Assembly: GCA_030789695.1 (NCBI GenBank)
Contig: JAULAV010008793.1
Location: 21,291 to 85,290, forward strand
Reading direction: 5' to 3'
Length of the DNA stretch: 64,000 bases
DNA from: Scilla litardierei
Lineage: Eukaryota > Streptophyta > Magnoliopsida > Asparagales > Asparagaceae
Notes under the pieces: model-generated
The model's input: only the letters and a program-made list of their open reading frames with translations
What the model was told of the DNA's origin: nothing
Databases searched by the model: none
Shown here: piece by piece, positions 23,865 to 35,291 of the stretch
Position numbering within the stretch: position 1 is the stretch's first letter
How the letters are laid out: every line of letters begins with the position of its first letter
Translations under genes and position numbers: made by a program

Positions 23865-24417
23865 TGTTAGATATGGACGACATGAATACACCCATGAGGG
23901 GATGTATGAGGGTATACGGACCTCAGATGTCGCGTGCACGAAAGCGTGCACGAAGGGAACCTTTTGTCGTGTGAAAAGGACCACTCGATAAGTGGAAAAA
24001 GCCACTCGATAAGTGGAAAAAGTCACTTTATAAGTGCATAAATGAACTTGATAAGTGAATGAAGAAGAGGATAAATGAATGTGCTAATATAGGCTAATAA
24101 GCTTATAATTGGTTATTTCCTACAATAACCACCCCTAAAGCCTATAAATAGGACCCAAGGGTAAGGCATTCATTCCACACTTTTTCCATGCCAAAAGTTT
24201 GCATAAGGCATCTTATGTTCTTCTTCTTCCTTCCATTAAAATCCTCTTCTAGTTAGAGATTTAGGCGGTGAAACTCTGCTTCGATCCTCCGTGACGAAGT
24301 ATTGACCGTTGTGGCGAATCCGAGGGCAAAGTTCCGAGATTACGGTGCCGCGTACGCTAGCGTAAGTCTCGACTTTATTATTCGATCCTAACATCCTTGT
24401 TTTGTCAGGATCCTACA
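23865..24417 (+). repeat. 3' LTR of inner copia (553 bp)
   Basis: Same length as the 5' LTR, with about nine substitutions and no length change that I can see. It begins TGTTAGATATGG and ends GATCCTACA, and is followed by the duplicated CTCCC. Confidence 0.95.
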
Positions 24418-24422
24418 CTCCC

Positions 24423-24863
24423 CTCCATATTACCTACACGAAAGATGTTATCTGTGACCTTGGAATCCAACAATGCCCACTCACTTTAGTCATCAAACTT
24501 TTAGGAACCCAAATTTGTTTAAACTTTATGTTTTGTTCATATATTTACAATAACGAGAAGTATGACCAACACAACCACATATAAAGCACTTTGCATGAAT
24601 ATTTTTAGCTTTTATTATCTCAATGTGAACTTTTCTATATTTTGACTTTTCAACATGTTTCAAATCATATCCAAGTCCACGCCTATTATTCCCATATATT
24701 TGGTTTCCAAGAATTATATCCAAAGATTATTTCCCCACACCAAATTTCTTAATGGTCAAATCTAGGTTTGTGACTTTAGATTTCAAACTAGTATTTTCGT
24801 TCAGAAGCAAAGTGCATTTACTAATAAAAGCTTTATTATTGTCCTCTCCATTCTTTTTCATGT
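24423..24863 (-). pseudogene. Outer copia gag, C-terminal piece with zinc knuckle
   Basis: On the minus strand this continues the outer copia gag after the solo LTR. It reads SKCTLLLNENTSLKSKV, then a frame (24723-24526) ending with a second knuckle, CFICGCVGHTSRYC, then a degraded stretch in which FKQIWVPKS and GHCWIPRSQI are still visible in other frames (24420-24526). Such a double arrangement, gag coiled coil then a WVPK-type linker, is common before protease in plant copia polyproteins. Stops are frequent, and no protease signature follows. Confidence 0.7.
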
Positions 24864-27800
24864 TGTCACGCCCCGCTTCCCATTATACTTGGGAGCGAGG
24901 ATGCGAGCGGGTCCGCATGTGCTTAAGGCAAGGAAGAGGTACTTTTCTTTTTCTTCCTTCCTTGACTTAAGCACAATAAGTGTCTGTGATTTAAACGTTT
25001 GTAGGTTCTTGCGTGCAATCTCAGAGCAATACAGAATATCATCATTACACTCAGACATCCAGATTACATGTACACAAAGAATTAAGGCATAACATTGCCA
25101 TTACAGACAATTACACAAAGTGGAAGAATACCTGAATAAAATTACAACAACAATATCAATAGTCTTATTTCATCGTTGCGAAAGCACGTCGTTCCTCAGC
25201 AATGGGTCTCAGCGTCATGGTACTCTTGGTCAATCTGCTCAGTCTCCAAGTAAACTCCTCAGTGAACTCTGTCTCAAAACCTAACGTATATTTCACAAGA
25301 TATGCAAGGAAATATACGTCAGCGAGGGTCGCTCGGCAAGTTAACAATGTTAGAAGGTAGACCATCGGCAAGATAATAATAAAGTTTGCAAATGCTTTTA
25401 ATGGCGAGAAAAACACAACGGTGCACAACTAAGAAAAGTAAGGTAGCGTAAGAAAACATGCAAGTGTAGCAAAGTGTGGTATACAAAGTAGTGATCATGC
25501 AATGTGTTGTGTGTAAAGTAAACATGGCAAAGTGTAGTACGCAAAGTAGCAAACATGACAAGGTGCAGTGTGTATACTAAACACGGCAAAGTGTGGTATG
25601 GAAGTGGTGAACATAGCAAGTGTAGTGCACAAAGTAATGTGCATGGCAAGTGTAGTGTTCAAAGTAATGTGCATGACAAGTGTGGTGTGCAAAGTAGTAA
25701 GCATGCAAGTGTGGTGTGCAAAGTAGTAAGCATGGCAAGATAAGTTAGCAGGTTACACATTTATAATAGCAACAACAGAAGTAAGAAGTGCGTCATTTAA
25801 TCTCTTAGTCTAGTGACAAGCCCAGTGTCTGAGGGGGAAGTGACTAGAATCACACCCAAGCCAACAGGAGATACCCATGTCTCTATACTCATCGACTCGG
25901 CCAGGTGTCGGTCAAGTTCACCAATAGAGTGCAACCCAGCATTCCGACCTCTACTACATTGGACTACCCTACCCAAAGTGTCCATATTTGTATCCGTATA
26001 GTCCAATATCTGTCGTATGGCAAACATTTCGTAAATGTCCCACGGGCCCTATCCGTAATGCCCGAAGGCCCAATAGTCCGTAATTGCCCGAAGTCCCAAT
26101 GTTTCGTAAAATGCCCTAAGGCCCATTATCACATTTCAATAGAGGTGGACAATTCAAAAATGTATATGGCGACACAAAAAGTAGTACCACAAGCAATAAG
26201 AGTAATGCACGTTTTTAAATATGACAGAGCATATCATATTTCAAAATCAGTAGGTGATAAAAACTTGCGCCTATGAAAATTTGTAGGAAACAATATACTT
26301 GCCTGAAGCGATGCGAGTTTTGGGTGTCTAAGCAACTGTAGGGAAAGACGCGACGTATCTATGTCAACAGATTTTAAATATTAAGCCCAACCAATTACTT
26401 AGTAAACTATCATGTGTATACTAGTATATTCATATATATACACTAATGCGTATGCTAACATACTAGCAGTTTATAGGTTTGAGTCTTTAAAAATAGGTTA
26501 CTTTTCACCTATTAGAGTTACTGTTCATGTTAGAACTAACAAGATAAGCTAATTTATACTATAAATTTACGTACTGATAATATAAACTACAAACTAAGCT
26601 TACTAACTAACAGTATGAAATACTACATGCTAACATAATATACACTATGATACTTATAATGAGACTGTAAGATATAATAATTTATGTTAGTATAATATAT
26701 TATCTGTAACATTATTTAACATATAACGAGTATAATACAACTCATATGCTACTGCTCACGTCGACAAAATGAGCTACTCACCATTTCGTTGCTTTGCAGT
26801 CGGGGATGAAAAATCGTGACGACGGCATACAGCGGCGGCGGCGGTGGCGTAGTGGCGAGGCTTGTCGGAGCATGGGGTCGTCAGGATGAAAGGAGGAGCG
26901 GGGTGGCCTCTTGGGTTGCCGTGGGAGTCGGAGGCTGTGCGGACTGAGGTGGGCTGAAGGCTATGGGCTCTCGGAGGTTGCGCGGTCTACGGTTGAGTGA
27001 AGGCATGAGGAGGGGAGGTTGTTGGAGTGGTGAGGGATGAAGGTTGACGGGAGGATGTTCGGAGAGAGGATATGGAGTCGGAGAGATGGGAGGTGGGCGC
27101 TTGGCGTAGTGGTAGGCTGGCGGTGAACGGCATGGACTGGTGGCGTAGAGGAGGCAGGGCGATGGCAGCGGCTAGAGTTGGAGGTCTGCATGCGGTTGTC
27201 GAGAAGAAGATGGTGGCTAGAAGTTTGCTGGTTTGGGTGGTTGAGGCGTCGTCACCGAAGAGAGGGAGGGGACGGCGTGGGCTGAGGAGAAACTGGGTGC
27301 TGGCTAGCGTCGTCGGTGAGTTGAGGGGAAGGCAGGCTGGGTTTGTGCGGCGAGGTCTGATCGGAGTTGAGGAGGGTCCAGAGTCGAGGTTTGTGGCGGA
27401 GGGCCGAGGAGAGAACGAGGGATGGCGACGGGTTGATGAGGGAGCCGCCTGGGTGCTTTGGGGTTTAAAGAGGGGAGAAAGAGAACGTGTAGAAGAAGAA
27501 GGAGAAAGCAAAGGAGAAGGGCGACGTGCGGCATGGTCGGACGTGGGCGGGCTTGGAGATGTACCGGCGTGGGTCGGGCTTGAGGCAAGGTGGAGGGATG
27601 AGGCTCTTGGTGATCGGGGCTTGAGGAGGAAGGCATGGGGTTTTAAGGAGGAGGGAAGGAGAAGACAGACGAGTGGGCGAATGTGGAGGTGACATGCGGG
27701 GTGTTGAGATCGATGCGGGGGTTTCGCGTGCACAAAGGCGGATGTGGGTGGGTGGTGTGGGGGAAGCGTATGCATGGGAGAGGGTTACGTGGATGAAGAG

Positions 27801-28281
27801 ATACGTGGGTTCACGTGAGGCCTAGGGGGAAATTTAGTTAGGATTAATTATCAATCGGTTAGGATTACATCTGTTCTCCTTTTTTTAATTAAAAGAACAG
27901 GTTTGTTTGTTTTTTAAAAAGGAGTTGGTTATGATTTAATACTCAGTTAGGATACTAAATGATTAGGTTTTAAAAAATATATAACTTAGTTTCTAAAGTT
28001 GAATTCCAAGAGTAACAAAAAAAGTAATAATAGTTGAATTTAAAATTTAGTTACAAAGGTAATAATAATAATAGTTAGGGTTTACAACTTCGCCCCTCGG
28101 TATCCAGAAATTATAAAGAAAATACCGGAGCGATCGCCCCTCCGAGAGGATCGTAAATACGGGGTCCGGTCATGCGTTCGAGCTAAGGAAAACGATAAAT
28201 AAAATCAAACACAAATATACACCTACTGTAATATAAATGAAGTACGCATGAAATTCGTACGACAGAAAAGTGGTCGTTACA
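24864..28281 (-). mobile_element. Solo-LTR-like insertion (3.4 kb)
   Basis: The element starts TGTCACGCCCCG and ends GGTCGTTACA on plus, so it has TG...CA ends, and is flanked by CATGT on both sides (24859-24863, 28282-28286). No gag or pol domain, PBS or PPT is visible inside. Length and ends fit a solo LTR of a large gypsy element left by LTR-LTR recombination. The minus orientation is a weak inference from donor-like sites (AATG/GTGAGTAG near 26775; CAG/GCAAGT near 26305, both on minus). A GC-rich stretch at 26820-27780 gives long open frames on both strands, including a proline-rich one, which I do not take as genes. Confidence 0.78.
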
Positions 28282-28286
28282 CATGT

Positions 28287-29726
28287 TTTCAGCTTTCTTT
28301 TCAAAATCAATTATTTTTCTTTAAGCTCATTATTTAGCATGCACATATTTTCAATAAGCGCTTTATTTTCAGTTTTTAGCTTAATCAGTTTTTTTTATAC
28401 ATGCCATTTTCTTTTAATAAAGTGGGACAAATAAGACATTCAACTTTTTCATGCAAGCTAGATTTCTTCTTTTACAACATGGTGATGGTAGACTTACATG
28501 CAACAACTTATTCTTTCAGATTATTAATCTCTTTAGACATGTTACAATTTTCTTGTTGCAATTCAAAGTTACCATACCTATAGCAATCTAAAGTAGATCT
28601 AACTCATCAATTTTATCTTGCATTCCCTCACAAATATTCAAAAGTTCAACTTTAGTGCAAGATTTTACCTCGTCGTGCTTTCCCATTAAGCAAAGGGAGT
28701 AGTGGGTAGTCTCCTCATGAGTTTCATCTTCGATATTCATATCACATATTATTGCTAAAGATTTTCCTTTCTTTTCAGCGACGTTATTCTTTTATTGCGG
28801 GCAATTCCTCATGAAGTGTCCCTTCTTCCTGCATTTAAAACATTCCATTTTATTAGTAGTATTCTGTTCAGAGGAATTTCTAGCAGGATTAGATTGGTTA
28901 GAGCGACTAAACCTTTGCACCATCTCAGCTCTTCCTAGGTCGGTCTTGATGTATCTTCTGATGTTTCTGACCATCAGTGCTTGCTCCTCATCAAGATCAT
29001 CGTTGTCATCTTCCTTAGCTTGAAGAGCTAGTGGTTTGGGAGCCTTGGTCTCTGGTTTCTCTCTTGATTCTATACTCTGCAGTTCAAGCTCATGGGATAT
29101 TAAGTTACCTATCAAGTCCTCCACTCTCATCTTTGATACATCTTTAGCTTCTTGAATAGATGTGACTTTAGGACGGAAGGAGTTCGGTAGCGCTCTCAAG
29201 ATCTTCCTCACCTGCTCCAGACTAGAGTACAGCTTACCAAAGGAGCTGGACTTGTAGATGATGTCTGTGAACCTCGCAAACATCTCTTTAATGGATTCTG
29301 ATGGAAGCATGCAGAAGCTCTCATATTCTATACTCGGCAAAGCAAGTCTGGACTCCTTCACATGCGACGTTCCATCATGCGTCACCTCCAGCATATGCCA
29401 TATTTTCTACCTAGTTAAACATTATGAGATACGATTAAATTCAGCTTTATCCAAAGAGCAAATAAGTGCATTCATAGCTCTACCATTCAATGAATAAAGT
29501 TTTTTATCAGCATCATCCCATTTTTCTTTTGGTTTTAGAATTTTAATGTCTTCAATTTTAATAGTGGGGTGTTCATATCCTTTTTAATAATGTCCCACAC
29601 ATCATAATCAATAGACACTAAATAAATTTTCATTCTCGCTTTCCAATAGGCAAAGTCTACTCCATTAAACTTAGGGAATCGAGCAATAGACTGTCCTTCA
29701 GCAAATGCTGAATCAGAGATATTCAT
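28287..29726 (-). pseudogene. gag: Outer copia gag, N-terminal and central part
   Basis: Starts at 29726 (MNISDSAFAEGQ), just inside the PBS. FPKFNGVDFAYWKARMKIYL is the typical copia gag N-terminus, and the UBN2-type domain follows (29394-28792) with ALPNSFRPKVTSIQEAKDVS and the knuckle CFKCRKKGHFMRNCPQ. A frameshift near 29550 and two stops (near 29420-29440) break the frame, and a stop follows the knuckle. A degraded Lys/Leu/Asn-rich tail continues to the solo-LTR insertion at 28286. Gag would form particles. With no pol in the element, it depended on another element's enzymes. Confidence 0.9.
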
Positions 29727-29754
29727 GGTTAATCTAGCCTAGATCCTCAAACCT

Positions 29755-29766
29755 GCTCTGATACCA
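29755..29766 (-). other. Primer binding site of outer copia
   Basis: Minus-strand TGGTATCAGAGC, two bases from the LTR at 29769. It is the usual initiator tRNA-Met PBS of plant copia elements and gives the minus orientation. Confidence 0.92.
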
Positions 29767-29768
29767 CT

Positions 29769-30655
29769 TGTTGGATCTAAATCTAAGCCGAGAGAAAGGG
29801 GGTGAATAGGCTAATAAAAATTCTCGTGAATACATAACCAATCATATGCAGTTATAATTAGATACAGAGTAAACAAAAGCAAACACAGAGTGCACAACAG
29901 ATTTATCATGGTTCGGTCACCCCAATGCCCTACTCCAGCCCCAAAGCAATTACTAGCATTAATATGTTACTGGATACAACCGTTAAGCTCCCCAAGCCCC
30001 AACTCTCTGCTCACCCGGTTCAGTACCGCACTTACCAAAGTGCTAAACACTATTAATCTAGTAATGCTCTCTTTTGACAAGCACCAACTCGTCAAGACCC
30101 TCGTGTCTAGCCCCAACTAGATAAGACCCCAAAAGAATGAATAAGTAACCTACAAAAATCTATACACCAAGTACACGAATATAAAGTAATAAGAGTTAGA
30201 AAATCTCAGTTCGTGTCGGTGTCATAATCTGTCGATCAGCGTGTCATCAGCTTCACGCTGACGCAAACGGTGTCTTAATCCGATGTCTGGATGTCAAGAT
30301 ATAGCCCTTCAAAGTTATGTGCAAATCTGCCTGAATTTGGTCTGTACATAAATCATTTCTCCGTTCTGCAGAATCGACAGCAGTTTGTGTTTAAAGTTTG
30401 TTTTTGCCCCGTCTTCCAAAAATTGTAGTAAATTGACTCGAGCTTAAAAAACCAAATAAATACTCGTTGGAATCGTGCTCGACTGAAAAATAAGAAAGGG
30501 CCGATTTGGATGCTCTTGTGGAGAGGAATTCTCAGATCTTTGAAGTGTGTCCTAGGGCTTGAAATTTGATCTCTTGGACTATGTTTCTACAAAGATGGTG
30601 GCCTTGGTTACACGAAGTCATCGATCGTTGTTTCCAACTACACTTGTATCCAACA
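29769..30655 (-). repeat. 5' LTR of outer copia (887 bp, internally deleted)
   Basis: Begins TGTTGGATCTAAATC and ends GTATCCAACA on plus. Compared with the partner LTR it lacks about 0.75 kb: GTGGCCTTGGTT joins directly to ACACGAAGTCATCG near 30609. The rest aligns along its length with many substitutions. Confidence 0.9.
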
Positions 30656-32046
30656 GTTTTTCTTCGATTATTTTTTCTGTTGAAGATGGCGATCTCCCGG
30701 TTCAAATGGACATTTTTGCGGATTTTTCTTATCGTGAGGCTATTTTTCTACATTTTTTGGAAGATATGGATCCTTTTATGAAATGATATGATTTTTTGGC
30801 CTAATTTTGTCTTCTCTATTTTTCAAATGAAGATGACCATCTCCCAGTTCCAACGAACATTTTTGCAGGTTTTCTGAGCAACGAGATATTTTTTCTACAT
30901 ATTTTGGAAAATATGGATCTTTATATTAAATGATATGATTTTTATAGCCTAATTTTGGCATGTCTTATTTTTCAGTTGAAGATATCGATCTTTCGGTGCC
31001 AATTGACATTTTTGCGTATTATTCTGACATCGAGGCTATTTTCTAAATTTTTTGGAATATAAGTATCTTTTTATTAAATGATATGATTTTTGGCCTGGTT
31101 GAAGATGACGATTTCTCAATAGACAAATTTGCGGAATTTTCTAAGCTCAGTGCTATTTTTATCATTTTATTGAAGATGTGGATCTTTTTAATAAATGATA
31201 TGATTTTTAGCCTAATTTTGTCCTCTCTTATTTTTAAGTTGAACATGGTGATCTTTCAGTTCCAACGGACATCATTTAGGATTTTTCTGAGCTCGAAACT
31301 ATTTTTCTATATTTTCGGGAAGTTATGGTTCTTTTTATTAAATGATATGATTTTTGGCCTAATTTTGTCTTCTCTTGTTTTTTATTTGAAGATGGCAAAC
31401 TCCCAGTTCCAACAGATATTTTTGCAGATTTTTCTGAGCTCGGGAATATTTTCTACAGTTTATTGAAGATGTGGTTCATTTTATTAAATGATATGATTTT
31501 TATCGACTAAGTTTTTCTTCTCTTATTTTTCAGTTGAAGATGGTGATATCCAGTTTTCAACTGATTTTTTGCCGATTTTTTTTGATCTATGGGGTATTTT
31601 TCTAAATTTTATGGAAGATATGTATATTTTTATTAAATGATATGATTTTTATAGCTTAAGCTTGTCTTCTCTTATTTTTCTGTTGAATATGGCGATCTTT
31701 CAGTTCCAACGGAATGTTTTGTGAATTTTTTTGATCCAAGTGCTATTTTCTATTTTTTTCTGTAAGATATGTATCTTTATATTAAATTATAGGATTTTTA
31801 TAACTTAATTTTGTCTTCCCCTATTTTTAAGTTGAAGATGGCACTCTCCTAGTTACAACGAACATTTTTGCTGACTTTTCTGAGTTCGGTGTTATTTTAT
31901 TCATTTTCTTGAATAAATAGATATTTTTATCAAATGATATGCTTTTTGTAATCTAACTTTGTCTTCTCTTTTTTCAGTTAAATATGGCAATCTTTCGATT
32001 CCAATGGACATTTTAGCGGATTTTCTGAGTTCGGTGCTCTTTTTCT
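30656..32046 (+). repeat. Satellite 1 array, segment 3
   Basis: About 1.4 kb of 148-bp monomers between the outer copia and the gypsy fragment. A short monomer lies near 31080-31100. The right end stops mid-monomer after CTGAGTTC near 32046. The run at 31230-31620 (GGGAAGTTATGG, then GAATATTTTCTACAGTTTAT) matches 11650-12010, 52930-53310 and 63100-63480. Confidence 0.95.
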
Positions 32047-33301
32047 GAGTTCTGGATGGACCCAATCATCCGATACCTTGCCCATGGGGAAACACCAACC
32101 GATGTGGAAGAACGTTGAACCCTGGAGAGGAAGGCGCTCCGGTACGTAATGCATGAAGGAGTCCTCTACAGAAGACGGTGGACAATGACAGACGTCCTCC
32201 CCTACCTTAAGTGCCTCGGCCCCCAGGAAGCTGACTACGTCCTCAGGGAAGTGCACGTGGGGACATGCGGGAATCACCATGGAGGTACAACAATCGCCCA
32301 GAAGATCTTGAGGCAAGGATACTACTGGCCGACCCTGATACGCGACGCGACAGAGTATTGTCCAGAGGTGCCAGGAATGCCAAAGGTTCGCCAGCACCGG
32401 GACCGTTCCCCCTTCAGAGCTCGTCCCAATCATCAGCCCAATACCTTTTGCGAAATGGGGACTCGATATCCTGGGACCGTTCACAATGGGCCGAGCGCAA
32501 AGGAAATACCTGATCGTGGCCGTGGACTACTTCACCAAATGGGTCGAAGCCGAACCTTTAGCCTCAATCACCTGGAAGAAGGCAAAGAGCTTCGTATGGA
32601 ACTCCATCATCTCCAGATTCGGAATCCCCCGCGCCATCGTCACCGACAACGGAAAGTAATTCGACTCAGCTGGGTTTAAAGACTTCTGTGCCGAATGGAA
32701 GATCAAGTTACTCTTCGCCTCGGTGGCGCACCCCCAGACCAACGGGATAGCCGAGGCCGCCAATAAATGCATCATAGAACCCCTCCACAAGAAAGTAGAA
32801 GCCGCCGAAGGGAAGTGGCCTGAAGAGCTCCCCGGGATACTCTGGTCTTACCGTACGACCCACAAACAAGCCACGGGTGAGACCCCATTCATGATCACCT
32901 ATGGCACCGAAGCAGTAGTCCCGGTCGAAGTGGGTGAGGAGTCCCTCTGCATCCGACACTTCGACGAAGAAAGAAACACCGAAGGTTTGGAGCTCGGCCT
33001 GGAGCTCCTGGTTGAACGACGAGAACAGGCCTTGGCCACCATCATCCGCCAGAAACAAAAGGTGGCACGTTACTATAATTCCCGCGTCAAGGAGCAGAGT
33101 TTTCGCCAAGGGGATTTGGTCCTTAGAAAGGCGGTCTTCTGTCCAGAGGTCGCGCGCAAAGGGAAGCTGGCAGCCAAGTGGGAAGGTCCCTACCAGGTGG
33201 TCGAAGTTCTAGGACCCGCCACCTATAGGCTGGCAAACTCGAAGGGAAAGACCCTCTCCCATTCCTGGAATGCCGAGCATTTGCGCAAGTATTACCAGTA
33301 A
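32047..33301 (+). pseudogene. pol: Gypsy integrase (pol 3' end), degenerate
   Basis: The start reads WMDPIIRYL, the linker typical before gypsy integrase. The zinc-binding segment follows (REVHVGTCGNHHGG, ILRQGYYWPTL, and in another frame a C-x2-C box, CQECQRFA). The catalytic core has LDILGPF, VTDNGK and AHPQTNGIAEAANK, giving D, D and E. The last 192 codons (32723-33301) are open and end in LRKYYQ, with GPYQVVEVLGPATYRL as the C-terminal domain. Lesions are TGA at 32116-32118, a one-base frameshift near 32360 within the zinc-binding domain, and TAA at 32657-32659. Integrase would insert the cDNA. This copy cannot. Confidence 0.94.
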
Positions 33302-33739
33302 AGCCTGCGAAATTGCCCGCGAATGTAACTCTTTTCTTCCCCCTTTTCAATAAATTGGTTTGATCCTGCTTTCCTCTAATAGCATGGCTATAAAAAACCT
33401 CATGAAGAGGGGGGACCCTGCCAAGGGAGTGTCCGGGTGACACCACGCAAATACAAGGGGCGATCCCCAAACAGACTGGTCCCCCCTCCACGATTCGCCT
33501 GGACGGGAGACTCCCCAGGGCCTAACTTCAGAGTGGGCTGGCCACTAGGCAAGGATAGCCCTCCCAGCGAGCGAGTCGACTCGAAGCGGCTGTAAGGCTG
33601 GGGGCGACTCCCCCAGCGGACCGACGAACCGACCGACCGTGAGGCCAGGGGCAGCTCCCCGGGCGGGACGGTCGAAGGGACGACCTCAGAGGTCGACCTC
33701 ATTGGCCAGTCACAAGACATGGGGTCACGCCCCAGTCTG
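33302..33739. other. Post-pol untranslated region of gypsy
   Basis: Directly after the integrase stop. It contains CAATAAATTGG, then GC-rich sequence rising to the tandem repeats. No reading frame is supported. Confidence 0.6.
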
Positions 33740-34330
33740 ACTAGCCAACTAAGCTGGGGGCAACTCCCCCGCTACGGCTGCACGATTAACCGAGGCGAGG
33801 GCAACTCCCTCGGCCCGTCGGCACGCCAACTGAGCCGGGGGCAACTCCCCCGATATGGCTACGTGATTAACCGAGCCGAGGGCAACTCCCTTGGCCCGTC
33901 GGCACGCCAACTGAGCTGGGGGCAACTCCCCCGCTATGACTGCACGATTAACCGAGCCGAGGGCAACTCCCTCGGCCAGTCAGCACGCCAACTGAGCCGA
34001 GGGCAACTCCCCCGATATGGCTGCGCGATTAACCGAGCCGAGGGCAACTCCCTCGGCCTGTCGGCACGCCAACTGAGCCGGGGGCAACTCCCCCGATATG
34101 GCTGCGTGATTAACCGAGCCGAGGGCAACTCCCTCGGCCAGTCGGCACGCCAACTGAGCTGGGGGCAACTCCCCCGCTACGGCTGCGCGATTAACCGAGC
34201 CGAGGGCAACTCCCTCGGCCCGTCGGCATGCCAACTGAGCCGGGGGCAACTCCCCGCTATGGCTGCGCGATTAACTGAGCCGAGGGCAACTCCCTCGGCC
34301 CGTCGGCAAGCCAACTGACCCGGAGGACAA
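33740..34330. repeat. 81-bp GC-rich tandem repeat, about seven copies
   Basis: The unit is 81 bp: AACTGAGCCGGGGGCAACTC, CCCCGATATGGCTGCGCGAT, TAACCGAGCCGAGGGCAACT, CCCTCGGCCCGTCGGCACGCC. Because 81 is 27 codons, all frames stay open and a 27-residue pattern appears, which I take as a by-product. Each unit has two strong short hairpins (GGGGGCAACTCCCCC and GAGGGCAACTCCCTC). Position between pol and antisense ORF is as in the left gypsy element, though there the unit is 90 bp and differs in sequence. Confidence 0.93.
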
Positions 34331-35224
34331 CACCCACGGCAAAAGCGCCGACTCTTCTCCGTCCGACCTCAAAAGGGAGGCTCCACCCCTAGGAAGGAGG
34401 TGAGCAATTACAAGCAAGAAAAAGATACTTTACTTTCGGGAGATACAAGGGGCTACACCCAAAACCCTGGTCCTGAAAAATTTAAGGACCCGGCTACAAG
34501 TCTAAACATTCCCTCACTCGTCTCCTTGGGGAACCCCTTCAAGACCATCGACGGGAGGAGCGCCAGACCGCTCCGGGATCTCTTCCTCCTCGTCAGAGTA
34601 CGCTTGAAGCTCCTCAAAGTTGATCTCCGCAAGCGGGAACCTCTTTCGAACCTCGGCTTGGCAGCGGGCGAATCCCTTCTCGAATGCCAAAGACAGGGCC
34701 TTGGAGGTGAAGGAAAGGGAGTATTCCCTCACGGCATCCTGGGCGACCTTAGCAAGGTCCACGCCCTCTAGCTCGCGTATCCGACCCTTGAGAGTGGCCA
34801 CCTGTTGTTGGTGGTTAGATCGGATCATTTCGATCTATTTCGATCTCGCGTTAAGCTGGGATAGGTAGGCCCTCTCCCGCTCTTCCACCGCCTCTAGCAG
34901 GGCATTGAGTTCCTGAGCATCAGCCGTGATGAAAGGGGCCGGATCGGCACCTGCCTCAGCTGCCGCGCCAGAGGCCGCGGTGAGTGCGGCAATGCGCTCC
35001 TCGGCCTTGGACTTCCCGACCAGAGCTAAGGCTTTTTCCTGGTCCGACTTCTCCAGGGCAGAGGAAAGCTCGGCCACGCGAGACTCCAAGGACTTCACGA
35101 GCACCTTGGACAAGAGATCGGCCTCCTCCTCGCCTTCCCAGGCCCCGGAAACTGGCGCCGCGTCCGCCTTAGCCTTGGAGAGAGCCACAAATTGGCGCCT
35201 CATCGAAAGACCAACGGAGGACAG

Positions 35225-35291
35225 CTACACAAGAGAGGCGGGAGTAAGTTGAGGATAGTAGTAAAAGACTCAGTTAGGGAAGAAACCACAC
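35225..35291 (-). other. Predicted 67-bp intron in antisense ORF
   Basis: Minus strand: the frame ending QAGQH is followed by GTGTGG. The acceptor CTCTTGTGTAG precedes CTGTCC, which opens in the frame of the next coding block (LSSVGLSMRRQFVALSKA). Phase 0 on both sides, and position and length match the 65-bp intron at 374-438. Confidence 0.55.

Larger units (their letters stand above)
16685..24417 (+). mobile_element. Inner Ty1/copia element, structurally complete but mutated (7.7 kb)
   Basis: Two 553-bp LTRs (16685-17237 and 23865-24417) flank a PBS, a long leader, gag-pol and a PPT-like tract. The target duplication is CTCCC on both sides (16680-16684, 24418-24422). By hand I count about nine differences between the LTRs (about 1.6%), so it is much younger than the element it sits in. 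Gag, protease, integrase, reverse transcriptase and RNase H are all present in copia order, with three in-frame stops and one frameshift. It is oriented opposite to its host element. Confidence 0.96.
13753..30655 (-). mobile_element. Outer copia element, gag only, carrying two nested insertions
   Basis: LTRs at 13753-15428 (3', read on minus) and 29769-30655 (5') bracket a tRNA-Met-type PBS (TGGTATCAGAGC, minus, 29755-29766), gag remnants and a PPT-like TAAGGGGGAGAT (minus, 15429-15440). Flanking bases GTTTG (13748-13752) and GTTTT (30656-30660) match in four of five positions and probably mark the target duplication in satellite 1. After removing the two nested elements only about 3.2 kb of internal sequence remains. 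I find no integrase, reverse transcriptase or RNase H, so it is a non-autonomous or deleted derivative. The LTRs differ at many sites, so it is older than the copia inside it. Confidence 0.88.

Noticed and set aside
26961..27775. 262-aa proline/serine-rich ORF (minus) and 206-aa ORF (plus)
   Set aside because: Both sit in the GC-rich core of the solo-LTR-like element; composition explains the open frames and neither shows a domain.
33719..34318. 199-aa ORF with a 27-residue repeat
   Set aside because: Result of an 81-bp (3 x 27) tandem repeat; several frames are open. Non-coding part of a gypsy element.
33740..34330. CRISPR-like array of regular repeats
   Set aside because: Units are contiguous tandem repeats without unique spacers, in a plant retrotransposon.
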